Assembly (NCBI RefSeq): GCF_000299395.1
Contig: NC_018656.1
Location: forward strand, 1,364,001 to 1,428,000
Source: Candidatus Nitrosopumilus sediminis
GTDB lineage: Archaea; Thermoproteota; Nitrososphaeria; Nitrososphaerales; Nitrosopumilaceae
Direction of reading: 5' to 3'
Length of the DNA stretch: 64,000 nucleotides
This document shows, one piece after another, positions 15,575 to 22,525 of the stretch. Position 1 is the stretch's first letter; every line of letters starts with the position of its first letter. The translations under genes were made by a program, and so were the position numbers. A model generated the notes under the pieces. It had not been told where the DNA came from. It saw only the letters and a program-made list of their open reading frames with translations, and made no database searches.

Positions 15575-16468
15575 TCATTTTAGATTTTCAGACACAGTTT
15601 GAGACCATTGTAAAATATCCTCAATTTTTTCAGAAATTAAATCGGCACGAATTTTAGATTTTTTGGATACTTTTCCACAAAGTGCTAATTTCATATTTTT
15701 TCCAGATTTTTCAACAATTGGATTTATGGAATCTGCAAAAAAGTTTAGGCCTTCATCAGTTTGAGAAAATACTACCACTATCAAGATTCCAGGTTTTTGT
15801 TTCCAAACTTTTCCTATCAACTTTTGAAAATCAAGATCAAACAACACATTGATTGAAGATGACATGTCCCCCAAATGAGAAACTCGCCAACCATCAGAAT
15901 GATAAACTGTTGAAGATGCCTCAGAAGCCAATCTACTTTGTGTATCAGCTGCCATTACAATGACATTCTTTTTTGGATCAGACACTATCTGAATCTGGTT
16001 GAAAATTTGAAGTGATTTTGATATAGTGTTCATTAGTAGATTTTGTTCTGAAGTTCCAATCTTACCATCATCGTATAATTTTTTCACATGCTCAATTGAT
16101 GGAAAAATTACTTCTAGTACCAGGCGATTTACAGTTCCTCCAGAATTCAAGCAATTACGAATTAATGAATATACTTGGTCTTCATTTCCCTTTACCAAGT
16201 ATTCAATATACTGTGGGGATATTTTGAAATAATCATCAGGGAAGTTGAAAGACTCTTGTCCAGGTTCTAAAAACCACAAAGTTACATTTCCGATATTTTT
16301 TTGTCGGAGCAACCCTTCTGCTGCAAAAACTTTGAGATACTTTGACATTGTAATTCTGCTCACACCAATTTTTTCTGAAATTTCAACTCCAGACATACCA
16401 GAGACATTATCATCTAAAATTGAAATTAGTTTCTGCCTAATTTCTTCAGTTGAATATCCTTTTCCCAT
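15575..16468 (-). CDS. Winged-helix regulator with cobalamin-type sensor domains lacking the key histidines
   Basis: A 297-residue protein in three parts. Residues 1-68 form a winged helix (GVEISEKIGVSRITMSKYLK). Residues about 82-155 align by pattern with the four-helix cap of B12-binding regulators such as CarH (VLEVIFPSIEHVKKLYDDGK, GTSEQNLL). Residues about 160-290 form a Rossmann-like domain (VIVMAADTQSRLASEAS, HSDGWRVSHLGDMSS, KPGILIVVV). The cap's usual E-H pair is E-Q here and the DxHxxG lower-ligand motif is DTQSRL, so cobalamin binding in the known way is unlikely. ATG 16468 is preceded by a TATA-like CTTTATAG (about 16488-16496). Divergent from the gene at 16586. Confidence 0.75.
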   Translation of the reverse strand: MGKGYSTEEIRQKLISILDDNVSGMSGVEISEKIGVSRITMSKYLKVFAAEGLLRQKNIGNVTLWFLEPGQESFNFPDDYFKISPQYIEYLVKGNEDQVYSLIRNCLNSGGTVNRLVLEVIFPSIEHVKKLYDDGKIGTSEQNLLMNTISKSLQIFNQIQIVSDPKKNVIVMAADTQSRLASEASSTVYHSDGWRVSHLGDMSSSINVLFDLDFQKLIGKVWKQKPGILIVVVFSQTDEGLNFFADSINPIVEKSGKNMKLALCGKVSKKSKIRADLISEKIEDILQWSQTVSENLK

Positions 16469-16542
16469 AGTGCTCTTGGACCATAGTATTCTATAAAGAC
16501 TAATTTTGACTAATATGAGAAGGCATAATTTTTGAATAAAAC

Positions 16543-16569
16543 ATTATATAGTTGGGTACTGTATAGTAC
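16543..16569 (+). promoter_or_regulatory. TATA box and inverted-repeat operator candidate
   Basis: ATTATATA (16543-16550) is followed by GTACT-N4-AGTAC (16556-16569), an inverted repeat lying between the TATA box and the expected start of transcription (about 16573). That is a typical repressor position. The divergent winged-helix regulator (start 16468) is the obvious candidate ligand. Inference from position only. Confidence 0.45.
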
Positions 16570-16585
16570 GGTAAGGAAAAGTAAA

Positions 16586-16972
16586 TTGCCAAAAGCTGGA
16601 TTCAAATCAATCACTGTTTCGGAAACTGTTTATGATAAATTCCACGAAGTTTATCAGAAGAGTAAAGACGACCTAACAATGAAGGGCGTCAACAGTTTTG
16701 CCGGTTATGTAACTTACATGTTAGAGGAGATGATGCAAAAGGACAAGACCTTTGCAAGATACGCTCCAAAGATTGAAAAAATTTCAATAGATGATGATCG
16801 TGTTGTACTAAAAGATAATATCAAAAATAGAATTGCAGAAGTTGCAATTCAAAAAGGCGAACTATTTTGCCAGCTCTGTGACGAAAAGGATTGTGTACAT
16901 GTTGGTTTTGTATTCTCATTACCAGATGTTTACGAAGTTCTAAATTCTAGAGGAATTAAAAATCCAAGATAA
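16586..16972 (+). CDS. Small zinc-motif protein of unknown function
   Basis: A 128-residue protein. The first ~75 residues are helical (KSITVSETVYDKFHEVYQKS). The C-terminal part has FCQLCDEKDCVHVGF, a C-x2-C-x4-C-x-H cluster likely to bind zinc, followed by LPDVYEVL. The frame is open to a TTG at 16532, but the TATA box at 16543-16550 lies inside that extension, so TTG 16586 with AAGGA 8 bases upstream is preferred. The N-terminal part could be a ribbon-helix-helix-like dimeriser. Its stop touches the 3' end of tRNA-Leu on the other strand. Possibly controlled by the divergent regulator. Confidence 0.75.
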   Translation: MPKAGFKSITVSETVYDKFHEVYQKSKDDLTMKGVNSFAGYVTYMLEEMMQKDKTFARYAPKIEKISIDDDRVVLKDNIKNRIAEVAIQKGELFCQLCDEKDCVHVGFVFSLPDVYEVLNSRGIKNPR

Positions 16973-17019
16973 AGTGGAGGAGGTGGGATTTGAACCCACG
17001 AACTCCTGAGAGACAGGAT

Positions 17020-17034
17020 CACCCATTATTTGAT
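17020..17034 (-). other. Canonical tRNA-Leu intron (37/38)
   Basis: A 15-base insert (ATCAAATAATGGGTG on the minus strand) after the anticodon-loop G37. Removing it restores a 5-bp anticodon stem and a 7-base loop. The exact cut is ambiguous by a few bases because intron and exon both begin ATC. Confidence 0.8.
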
Positions 17035-17048
17035 CTTAAGTCCTGCAT

Positions 17049-17070
17049 GTCCAAAAGCACAAAGTGCTTA
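17049..17070 (-). other. Non-canonical D-arm intron of tRNA-Leu
   Basis: A 22-base insert in the D arm, between nucleotides equivalent to about 23 and 24. It contains a 6-bp hairpin with loop TTT, and the flanking CCAAA/TTTGG helix with 3-base bulges (GTA, ACA) resembles a bulge-helix-bulge motif. Excision restores the D stem and normal spacing to the anticodon stem. Confidence 0.65.
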
Positions 17071-17187
17071 CTTTGGCCAGGCTTGATTACTCCTCCAAAA
17101 GGATAAAAATCTGAGTGAAATTTAACAGTTTAGAGTAAATTCGCCCAGAATGAAGAATTATAAGGATTTTCTACAGGGGGAATTTGT

Positions 17188-17261
17188 GCTTCGGTAGCTC
17201 AGTCTGGTAGAGCGTTACATTGGTAATGTAAAGGTCACGGGTTCAGATCCCGTTCGAAGCT
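17188..17261 (+). tRNA. tRNA-Thr (GGT anticodon)
   Basis: 74-base cloverleaf: acceptor GCTTCGG with TCGAAGC, anticodon stem TTACA/TGTAA around loop TTGGTAA, T-arm around TTCAGAT. Discriminator T. No intron and no encoded CCA. Confidence 0.94.
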
Positions 17262-17423
17262 CTGTATTCTTTACTTCATCATTATGAAATTTTGTAATGT
17301 CATTATTGAATTTCATCATTTTACGAAATTTGTATTTAAGCTATTGTGAGACTAGGAAAAAGTTAGTTCCAGATCAAATTATTTTATCTAAAGCACAGTT
17401 AATGATTTTTGCAATAGCAATCA

Positions 17424-18284
17424 TTGAAGCAAGTTTATCGACAAATTGCAACTGCCCCAAAACCATTCGTAAAATGGGCAGGTGGAAAACGTCAACTAAT
17501 TCCCATTCTAAATGAAAATCTCCCAAAATCCTTTGGAACCTATTATGAGCCATTTCTAGGAGGAGGTGCATTACTGTTCCATATGCTTACTGAGAGAAAT
17601 GCTCAAAAATGCAGTATCTCTGATTTGAATTCTGATCTTGTTTTGACATACATTACAATTAGAGACAGAATTGATGAGTTAATTTCATCACTGAAAAATC
17701 ACGAAAAAAACTATCAAAAAGATTCAAAGACATACTATTACTCAGTTAGGGAATCCAATCCAAGAAGTGAAATTGAAAAAACATCAAGATTGCTGTTTTT
17801 GAATAGAACTTGCTTTAATGGATTGTACAGAGTAAACAGCAAAGGAAAATTCAATGTCCCTCTAGGCAGGTACACAAATCCTAATATCGTAAATGAAGAT
17901 AATTTACGCTCAGTTAGTGCTATTTTACACTCTAGCAAAGTTGCAATAAAATGCAGGGATTTTGAATCAGTTCTCCGAGATGCTAAAAAAGGAGATCTAG
18001 TTTACTTTGATCCCCCATACCAACCAGTTAGCGATACTGCCAACTTTACGAGTTATACAAATAAGAGTTTCACATATGATGATCTTCATAGATTATCCAA
18101 GCTTTGTTTGAAATTAGATTCTAAAGGATGCAAAGTTTTATTGTCAAATTCTGATTCAAAAGAAGTTGCAAAGATTTTCTCAGACAAACCTTGGAAAATA
18201 AATAAAATTCAAGCTAATCGCTCAATTAATTCAAATTCTAAAAAACGAACTGGGCACTTTGAATTACTGATTAAAAATTATTAG
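17424..18284 (+). CDS. D12-class DNA adenine N6-methyltransferase (Dam-like)
   Basis: A 286-residue enzyme that would transfer a methyl group from SAM to adenine N6 in DNA. Motifs: KPFVKWAGGKRQLIP (N-terminal Dam signature), YEPFLGGGALLFHML (motif I, SAM binding), FNGLYRVNSKGKFNVPLGRY, and the catalytic DPPY in LVYFDPPYQPVSDT. It has the size and layout of Dam/DpnM-type enzymes, which often act on GATC. No restriction endonuclease or mismatch-repair gene is adjacent, so it looks solitary. The start is uncertain: TTG 17424 is used, and no ATG precedes the Dam motif in this frame. It lies between tRNA-Thr and amoA. Confidence 0.88.
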   Translation: MKQVYRQIATAPKPFVKWAGGKRQLIPILNENLPKSFGTYYEPFLGGGALLFHMLTERNAQKCSISDLNSDLVLTYITIRDRIDELISSLKNHEKNYQKDSKTYYYSVRESNPRSEIEKTSRLLFLNRTCFNGLYRVNSKGKFNVPLGRYTNPNIVNEDNLRSVSAILHSSKVAIKCRDFESVLRDAKKGDLVYFDPPYQPVSDTANFTSYTNKSFTYDDLHRLSKLCLKLDSKGCKVLLSNSDSKEVAKIFSDKPWKINKIQANRSINSNSKKRTGHFELLIKNY

Positions 18285-18487
18285 AGAAATTCAAAAACAT
18301 TTTCTTAACTTTTCATTTTTCTAAATTACCAAATTTATCAAAAAAGTATCTATTATGACACCTAATTTCCCTATTTTTGTTCCTAACCATGCGTAAATTT
18401 TTTTTGTAAAAAATGAAAATTTAGATCCCAAAGTATAGAGAATACTCTAGGAGAAGATAATAAAATGAAAAGGAAAAGGTTGGAGTT

Positions 18488-19138
18488 TTAGTCCCACTTT
18501 GACCAGGCGGCCATCCATCGGTATGTCCAAGTATTCAATTTACAACCTAATGCTGCAAATGTACATGCCAATACTGCACCTGCACCTGCACCGAGTGCAA
18601 CTGGGCTGTTATAGAATTTGCCTACTTGCGGTTCGATTGGTGTCATATATGGTGGCAATGTTGGTCTTGGATATTTGAATGCCGTCTCTAGTGGGTCTGC
18701 TACTGTTATCAGGTTTACCATGTTGAACAATGGTAAAGACATTCCTACTAGTACGCCGCCAAACAGTATCAAGGAGTGCTTGTTCTTCTTTGTAGCCCAG
18801 TAAACTAAGTCCAACAGCATTGCTGATGGTAACCAAACTGGAGTTACAATGAAGTCATATGGGTATCCTAGCGAAAACCATGCGGCTTTTGCTACCCATG
18901 TGTATACTGTCATAATTAGAGCGTAGTACGTTGCTGTGCCTGGAACGCCTGTAAATGTTAGGTAATATGTTGCACCTACAATAAGCATCAACGTTTGCGA
19001 TATTGAGAATACCGTGTACGAAGTCCAAGCCCAGTCAGTGTAGAAGATGTAGTCTCCTGCATTAATTGTTAACAGTGTTGAGTTAACTGCAACTACTACT
19101 ATGAATAAGTAGTGTGTACATCGTCTTAACCAGACCAT
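18488..19138 (-). CDS. amoA: Ammonia monooxygenase subunit A
   Basis: Membrane subunit of archaeal AMO (216 residues, the standard archaeal length), which oxidises ammonia to hydroxylamine. It starts MVWLRRCTHYLFIVVVAVNS and has about five or six membrane helices; INAGDYIFYTDWAWTS and WFSLGYPYDFIVTPVWLPSA are strongly conserved in archaeal AmoA. It sits in the archaeal order amoA-amoX-amoC (same strand) with amoB divergent. A TATA box (19161-19170) about 27 bases upstream of the ATG implies its own promoter and a leaderless message, so the genes need not form one transcript. Confidence 0.98.
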   Translation of the reverse strand: MVWLRRCTHYLFIVVVAVNSTLLTINAGDYIFYTDWAWTSYTVFSISQTLMLIVGATYYLTFTGVPGTATYYALIMTVYTWVAKAAWFSLGYPYDFIVTPVWLPSAMLLDLVYWATKKNKHSLILFGGVLVGMSLPLFNMVNLITVADPLETAFKYPRPTLPPYMTPIEPQVGKFYNSPVALGAGAGAVLACTFAALGCKLNTWTYRWMAAWSKWD

Positions 19139-19160
19139 ATGAAGGTGAAGAAAGGGTCAG

Positions 19161-19170
19161 TATATAAAAT
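19161..19170 (-). promoter_or_regulatory. amoA TATA box
   Basis: ATTTTATATA on the minus strand, centred about 27 bases upstream of the amoA ATG. This spacing predicts transcription starting at or within a few bases of the start codon. Confidence 0.65.
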
Positions 19171-19276
19171 TTTAGAGTATGATGAAGATCGTCATCCAAA
19201 TAACAAAAACATGTACAGAATCATTGTTCTAAACTAAAATGAAAAAGAAAATTGCTGAAGGGGTTTTTCCTTCTAG

Positions 19277-19639
19277 TTACCATCCAACGTATAGTGATAC
19301 GAATAGGCAAAATGCAGTTGCGCCGGCAATACTACCGCCAACTATGCCATTACTATTTTTGTTGGAACCTTCTTCCATGACTTTAACACAGAAGATGTAA
19401 CCTATTGATATAATGATTGTAAGTACGATGAATGCAAAGTGACCACTTGCTGTTGGATATGCCCATGGATAATAGAAGTATCCAGCTGCAGTACCACCAA
19501 AAGTTGCCAATATTGCTGCCCAGAATGAAACTGTGATCATACCAGTCATGTTTTCAACGCGTTTTCCAATCATTCGTTCTATATCAGCACTTGATGAACC
19601 ACCAGTGCCGCCAGAACCGAATCCCTTTGGAAGAGTCAT
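19277..19639 (-). CDS. amoX: AMO-associated subunit AmoX
   Basis: A 120-residue membrane protein encoded between amoA and amoC, the position and length of the AmoX protein found in all archaeal amo clusters and now regarded as an AMO subunit. The Gly/Ser-rich N-terminal tail (KGFGSGGTGGSSSADIERM) is followed by three or so hydrophobic helices (ITVSFWAAILATFGGTAAG, FIVLTIIISIGYIFC, IAGATAFCLFVSLYVGW). It has its own TATA-like box about 30 bases upstream. No catalytic residues are recognisable. Confidence 0.93.
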   Translation of the reverse strand: MTLPKGFGSGGTGGSSSADIERMIGKRVENMTGMITVSFWAAILATFGGTAAGYFYYPWAYPTASGHFAFIVLTIIISIGYIFCVKVMEEGSNKNSNGIVGGSIAGATAFCLFVSLYVGW

Positions 19640-19663
19640 TATGAAATAATTCTAATACAGAAT

Positions 19664-19673
19664 CCTTTTAAAT
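19664..19673 (-). promoter_or_regulatory. amoX TATA box
   Basis: ATTTAAAAGG on the minus strand, centred about 30 bases upstream of the amoX ATG. A GTACGATCTACG stretch (about 19694-19705) further upstream loosely resembles the 15-base element found at 22526 and 23020. Confidence 0.55.
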
Positions 19674-19753
19674 CTTTCTTAAATGCGCTGACTTGGTACG
19701 ATCTACGTCGTTTTAAAAATAATAAAAGAAAAAAATGTGCTAATGCACTTTTT

Positions 19754-20317
19754 CTAAGGAATTGCTCTGCTGTACAATTTGCCTTCTAAGGCCATCTTGT
19801 ACATCTCTGCAACGTATGGATTCTCTCCTGGAGTTTCTGCACCAAGTTCTACGAGTCGAGCATATACTCTAACTACGTATGCTAATGCACCCATGAAAGC
19901 CACTACGACTCCCATGTTAAACATCCAGTGATTTGGAACTGCAAAGATTTCTTCTACAAACCAGAAATGCCACATCTCATTGACACCAATTGTAAACATG
20001 GTTGCAAGGTAACCAAGAATGGTCATCTTCAATCCAGTATTCATTGAATTATTTGGGCCTCTAAGAACTGGGATTTTTCTATCATAGATTGCTGCTGCTC
20101 CCCATCCAAGTGGTAATGTAATGAAGTGGGAGTATAGCCACCAGTGAGCTGGTGTAAATGCACTATCTCTGATAGAGGTTTGATGTAAAGAACCATCAAC
20201 GAAGTTATCAACTTCGACTGATGCTGCAGTAGAACCCATAGCAATAACGATGAGCCAGACTTTCTTTAGTCTCTGGATCTCAACTTCTTTTGGGATTAAT
20301 GCGGGCATCTGTGCCAT
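19754..20317 (-). CDS. amoC: Ammonia monooxygenase subunit C
   Basis: Membrane subunit of AMO (187 residues) that carries the metal site thought to be near the active centre. MAQMPALIPKEVEIQRLKK is the standard archaeal AmoC start. It is followed by VEVDNFVDGSLHQTSIRDS and FTPAHWWLYSHFITLPLGWG, which hold the conserved Asp/His metal ligands, and NEMWHFWFVEEIFAVPNHW. The frame extends to 20329, but ATG 20317 is chosen because the TATA box (20341-20348) predicts transcription starting about 20319. Upstream gene of the minus-strand amo trio. Confidence 0.97.
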   Translation of the reverse strand: MAQMPALIPKEVEIQRLKKVWLIVIAMGSTAASVEVDNFVDGSLHQTSIRDSAFTPAHWWLYSHFITLPLGWGAAAIYDRKIPVLRGPNNSMNTGLKMTILGYLATMFTIGVNEMWHFWFVEEIFAVPNHWMFNMGVVVAFMGALAYVVRVYARLVELGAETPGENPYVAEMYKMALEGKLYSRAIP

Positions 20318-20340
20318 GGATAACATCATGTCAATTCGGA

Positions 20341-20348
20341 ATATAAAG
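20341..20348 (-). promoter_or_regulatory. amoC TATA box
   Basis: CTTTATAT on the minus strand, centred 27-28 bases upstream of ATG 20317. It decides the start codon: the ATG/TTG options upstream would lie before the predicted transcription start. Confidence 0.6.
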
Positions 20349-20499
20349 TAAGAGTTTCAAATAGGAGTTATTCTATGCAATTTATTATAATAAATTAAAA
20401 ATAATATCAAAATATTACACATAATTATATTTAAAACAATGCAAATTTGAAGATTTTTTTATGGATTTTAATGTTATACATCAATGATTAACATACTAA

Positions 20500-20511
20500 A
20501 GGATCGATCCT
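20500..20511. promoter_or_regulatory. 12-base perfect palindrome upstream of amoB
   Basis: AGGATCGATCCT is self-complementary and lies about 18-29 bases before the amoB TATA box, in the 250-base region that separates amoC from amoB. Its position suits an activator site; it also contains two overlapping GATC sites relevant to the Dam-like methylase upstream. Inference. Confidence 0.4.
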
Positions 20512-20528
20512 CGTTACTAAGGTAAAAC

Positions 20529-20535
20529 ATATAAC
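20529..20535 (+). promoter_or_regulatory. amoB TATA box
   Basis: ATATAAC, centred about 37 bases upstream of the amoB ATG, predicting a short leader of around 12 bases. Confidence 0.55.
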
Positions 20536-20568
20536 GACGTGTTTTATCTTCTCACTTTAGGGATAACT

Positions 20569-21138
20569 ATGGTCGAAAAAAGAATTTTCGTATTTGGACT
20601 TGCTGTAGTACTTGCACTAGGAACCTTAGGTTTCAACTGGGTTGAATCCGTACTTCCAACTGCAGATGCACACGGTGTCCAAGCACAACTCCAGAGTCGT
20701 TTCATCAGAATTGAGGATGAAACCTTCAACAGACAATCCCTGCAAACTGGCGAAACCTTGACACTTCAAGGAACATTAGTCAGTTTAGTAGAAAGAGACC
20801 TTAGAGGATGGCTATCCATTTTCACAGAGTCTACCAACGCAGGTAACAGATGGGAGATGTTGGCAAGAGATCCACCAGGAAACGTCTTTGACATTCCAGG
20901 TAACTCAGTTGTCGATTACTCACTATCAGCCAAAGCACTTGAAGCAGGTGTATACCACGTACACACCCAACTCAACATTGCAAAAGTTGGTCCAGGACTC
21001 GGTCCAGGTCAAACAGTAGTAGTTGAAGGAGATCCAATACTCAAAGATATTCCATACACTAACATCGCATATCAATCAATTATGATCGGTGTCGGTTATG
21101 TCATTACCTTTGCAACACGACCCTGGCAAGTAATCTAA
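20569..21138 (+). CDS. amoB: Ammonia monooxygenase subunit B
   Basis: Copper-binding subunit of AMO (189 residues, the short archaeal form without the second cupredoxin domain of bacterial AmoB). It has an N-terminal signal/membrane segment (FVFGLAVVLALGTLGFNW), then DAHGVQAQLQSRFIRIE, whose His becomes the mature N-terminal copper ligand, and YHVHTQLNI with the H-x-H pair. A C-terminal helix (IMIGVGYVITFATRPW) anchors it. ATG 20569 (MVEKRIF) is preferred to the upstream TTG. Divergent from amoC. Confidence 0.97.
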   Translation: MVEKRIFVFGLAVVLALGTLGFNWVESVLPTADAHGVQAQLQSRFIRIEDETFNRQSLQTGETLTLQGTLVSLVERDLRGWLSIFTESTNAGNRWEMLARDPPGNVFDIPGNSVVDYSLSAKALEAGVYHVHTQLNIAKVGPGLGPGQTVVVEGDPILKDIPYTNIAYQSIMIGVGYVITFATRPWQVI

Positions 21139-21175
21139 ACAACCCAACCTTTTCCTTTTCATTTTCTAGATACTC

Positions 21176-21192
21176 TTTACGTCTAACGTAAA
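21176..21192. promoter_or_regulatory. Inverted repeat downstream of amoB
   Basis: TTTACGT-CTA-ACGTAAA, 7-bp arms with a 3-base spacer, immediately upstream of a TATA-like GTTTTATC (21197-21204) of the next gene and about 40 bases after the amoB stop. It could be an operator for the next gene or the end hairpin of the amoB transcript. Confidence 0.4.
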
Positions 21193-21227
21193 CCAAGTTT
21201 TATCTTCTAGAAAACAGTAGAGAAAAT

Positions 21228-21542
21228 ATGTTAAGTTTCAAGATAACGAAATTAGATATTTTTCAAAGTTATTTTTTTGGAGAAACAGAATTTCGTTCTG
21301 ACAAATACAAAGTAAACATACAAAATCAAAGAAGAGGAAAAGTTCTGAAATTACCTTTTGAGATAAAACCTAAAAATGAAAAAATTGTTGTCAGAGTATT
21401 AGGGACTGGGGATTTGTTTGTTGAAGACTATCTTCCATACAAGGGAGAATCAGAATGGCTTGAAATTGATTCTGATGAGATCACATACTTTCTAGCAGAT
21501 CATCAAGATCAATGCGATACAATTGAAATCATGTACGAATAA
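21228..21542 (+). CDS. Small beta-rich protein of unknown function
   Basis: A 104-residue soluble protein with a beta-strand rhythm (KVLKLPFEIKPKNEKIVVRV, VLGTGDLFVEDYLPYKG) and an acidic C terminus (DHQDQCDTIEIMYE). Not recognised. A TATA-like GTTTTATC lies 27 bases before the ATG, so it has its own promoter just after amoB. Its place inside the amo neighbourhood is the only hint of function. Confidence 0.72.
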   Translation: MLSFKITKLDIFQSYFFGETEFRSDKYKVNIQNQRRGKVLKLPFEIKPKNEKIVVRVLGTGDLFVEDYLPYKGESEWLEIDSDEITYFLADHQDQCDTIEIMYE

Positions 21543-21580
21543 AGGAAAGGACTTTAAGGAATCTGGTCAAAGGCATCACG

Positions 21581-22111
21581 ATGAAATATCCTGGAATGGG
21601 GGATCCATACAAGAGAAATAAAACTCTCAAATTTCTAGCAATTACGGCTGTAATAGCAATAGCAGTTGGAGCTACCAGTTCTATCCTCCAAGGTCAGTTT
21701 AGTCAAAACGATCCTCTCAAAGTCTGTATTAACGATAGAGAGACGCCTTACAAAATGAAGGTCACTTTGGAGTTAATTATTGATGGTCTTCCAACACCAA
21801 TTCCTGCTAATATTAACGCAGGATTGAATGATGATTGTAAAAGAACAATGTATACCCTAACCGATGATGGAACTATCTATGTAGAATGGGAAGAAGAATA
21901 CCCATGGCAAATTGGTCACTTTTTGTGGATGTGGGATTTTCCTCTAAGAGATATGGATCAGGATAAATCAACAATCTATGTTAACGATAAAGAATCTACT
22001 CAGTTCATCAATACTCCATTACAAGATGGATACCACTACAAGGGAGTATTCACTACAAAGGACTATGATTCATCCAAAGACAAAGATTTCCTTCCAGAAT
22101 TAGAAAATTAA
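21581..22111 (+). CDS. Membrane-anchored extracytoplasmic protein near amo
   Basis: A 176-residue protein with an N-terminal anchor (residues about 16-36, LKFLAITAVIAIAVGATSS) and an extracytoplasmic domain. Two cysteines (LKVCINDRE, DDCKRTMY) could form a disulfide; an aromatic stretch EEEYPWQIGHFLWMWDF is conspicuous. Not recognised. It follows the 104-residue gene by 38 bases on the same strand and is convergent with the small membrane protein at 22205. It could act with the monooxygenase or its electron partners, but nothing proves this. Confidence 0.75.
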   Translation: MKYPGMGDPYKRNKTLKFLAITAVIAIAVGATSSILQGQFSQNDPLKVCINDRETPYKMKVTLELIIDGLPTPIPANINAGLNDDCKRTMYTLTDDGTIYVEWEEEYPWQIGHFLWMWDFPLRDMDQDKSTIYVNDKESTQFINTPLQDGYHYKGVFTTKDYDSSKDKDFLPELEN

Positions 22112-22204
22112 CAGTTGTGGACTTTGGAAAAAACAAATTTCTAAATTCAATATAGTTTTCACTAAAAGATGTTAAAAATAATGAAAAGATGAAAGTTGGT
22201 AATT

Positions 22205-22474
22205 TTACCAGTATTTGCCGTTGTCTGGAATAAGACCGATACCTTCTCTTTCAAAGTGTCTGTCTAATTCGTCAACCCATCTCTCACGGTTGTCTTTGTA
22301 AGCCCAGCCGTGTACACGTAACCAGAATGAAATAATTCCAAGAAGGAATATTGTGAACATAATGGTTCCGAAGATGTAAATCATTACATCGTAGAATAAT
22401 GGGTCGTAGTTTGGTCCTAGTTGTCCTGTAATTGAAGACAGGATGCTAAGGAAAGTACCTACGATAGGAATCAT
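22205..22474 (-). CDS. Small membrane protein, candidate additional AMO subunit
   Basis: An 89-residue protein with two hydrophobic stretches (IPIVGTFLSILSSITGQ; DVMIYIFGTIMFTIFLLGII) and a charged C-terminal tail (RERWVDELDRHFEREGIGL). A clear TATA box (22497-22505) lies 27 bases upstream, giving a leaderless message like the amo genes. Size, topology and location fit the extra AMO subunits (AmoY/AmoZ) reported for archaeal AMO, but which one, if either, cannot be settled from sequence here. It shares a 15-base upstream element with the 22947 gene. Confidence 0.6.
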   Translation of the reverse strand: MIPIVGTFLSILSSITGQLGPNYDPLFYDVMIYIFGTIMFTIFLLGIISFWLRVHGWAYKDNRERWVDELDRHFEREGIGLIPDNGKYW

Positions 22475-22496
22475 AATAATTTGGCTCTATTTGTGC

Positions 22497-22505
22497 GATA
22501 TATAC
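22497..22505 (-). promoter_or_regulatory. TATA box of the 89-residue membrane protein gene
   Basis: GTATATATC on the minus strand, centred 27 bases upstream of ATG 22474. One of the strongest TATA boxes in the window, suggesting high expression. Confidence 0.6.
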
Positions 22506-22525
22506 ATTTCTTTTATTATCAGAAA

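Larger units (their letters stand above)
16975..17096 (-). tRNA. tRNA-Leu (TAA anticodon) with two apparent introns
   Basis: Acceptor GGAGGAG/CTCCTCC, T-arm GTGGG-TTCAAAT-CCCAC, a long variable arm, and anticodon stem CAGGA/TCCTG around CTTAAGA (anticodon TAA). The mature molecule appears only after removing two inserts: a canonical intron of 15 bases between positions 37 and 38 (17020-17034), and a 22-base insert in the D arm (17049-17070). Removing the second restores D-stem ATC/GAT. The D-arm insert forms its own hairpin (AAGCAC-TTT-GTGCTT), and CCAAA/TTTGG gives a bulge-helix-bulge-like splice signal. Confidence 0.88.

Noticed and set aside
17297-17515. 72-residue ORF at the start of the methylase gene
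   Set aside because: It overlaps the Dam motif region in another frame, has no good start context and reads as a shadow of the methylase gene.
17188-18290. Integrated element at tRNA-Thr carrying the Dam-like methylase
   Set aside because: No copy of the tRNA 3' end was found downstream, and no integrase or phage gene is present.
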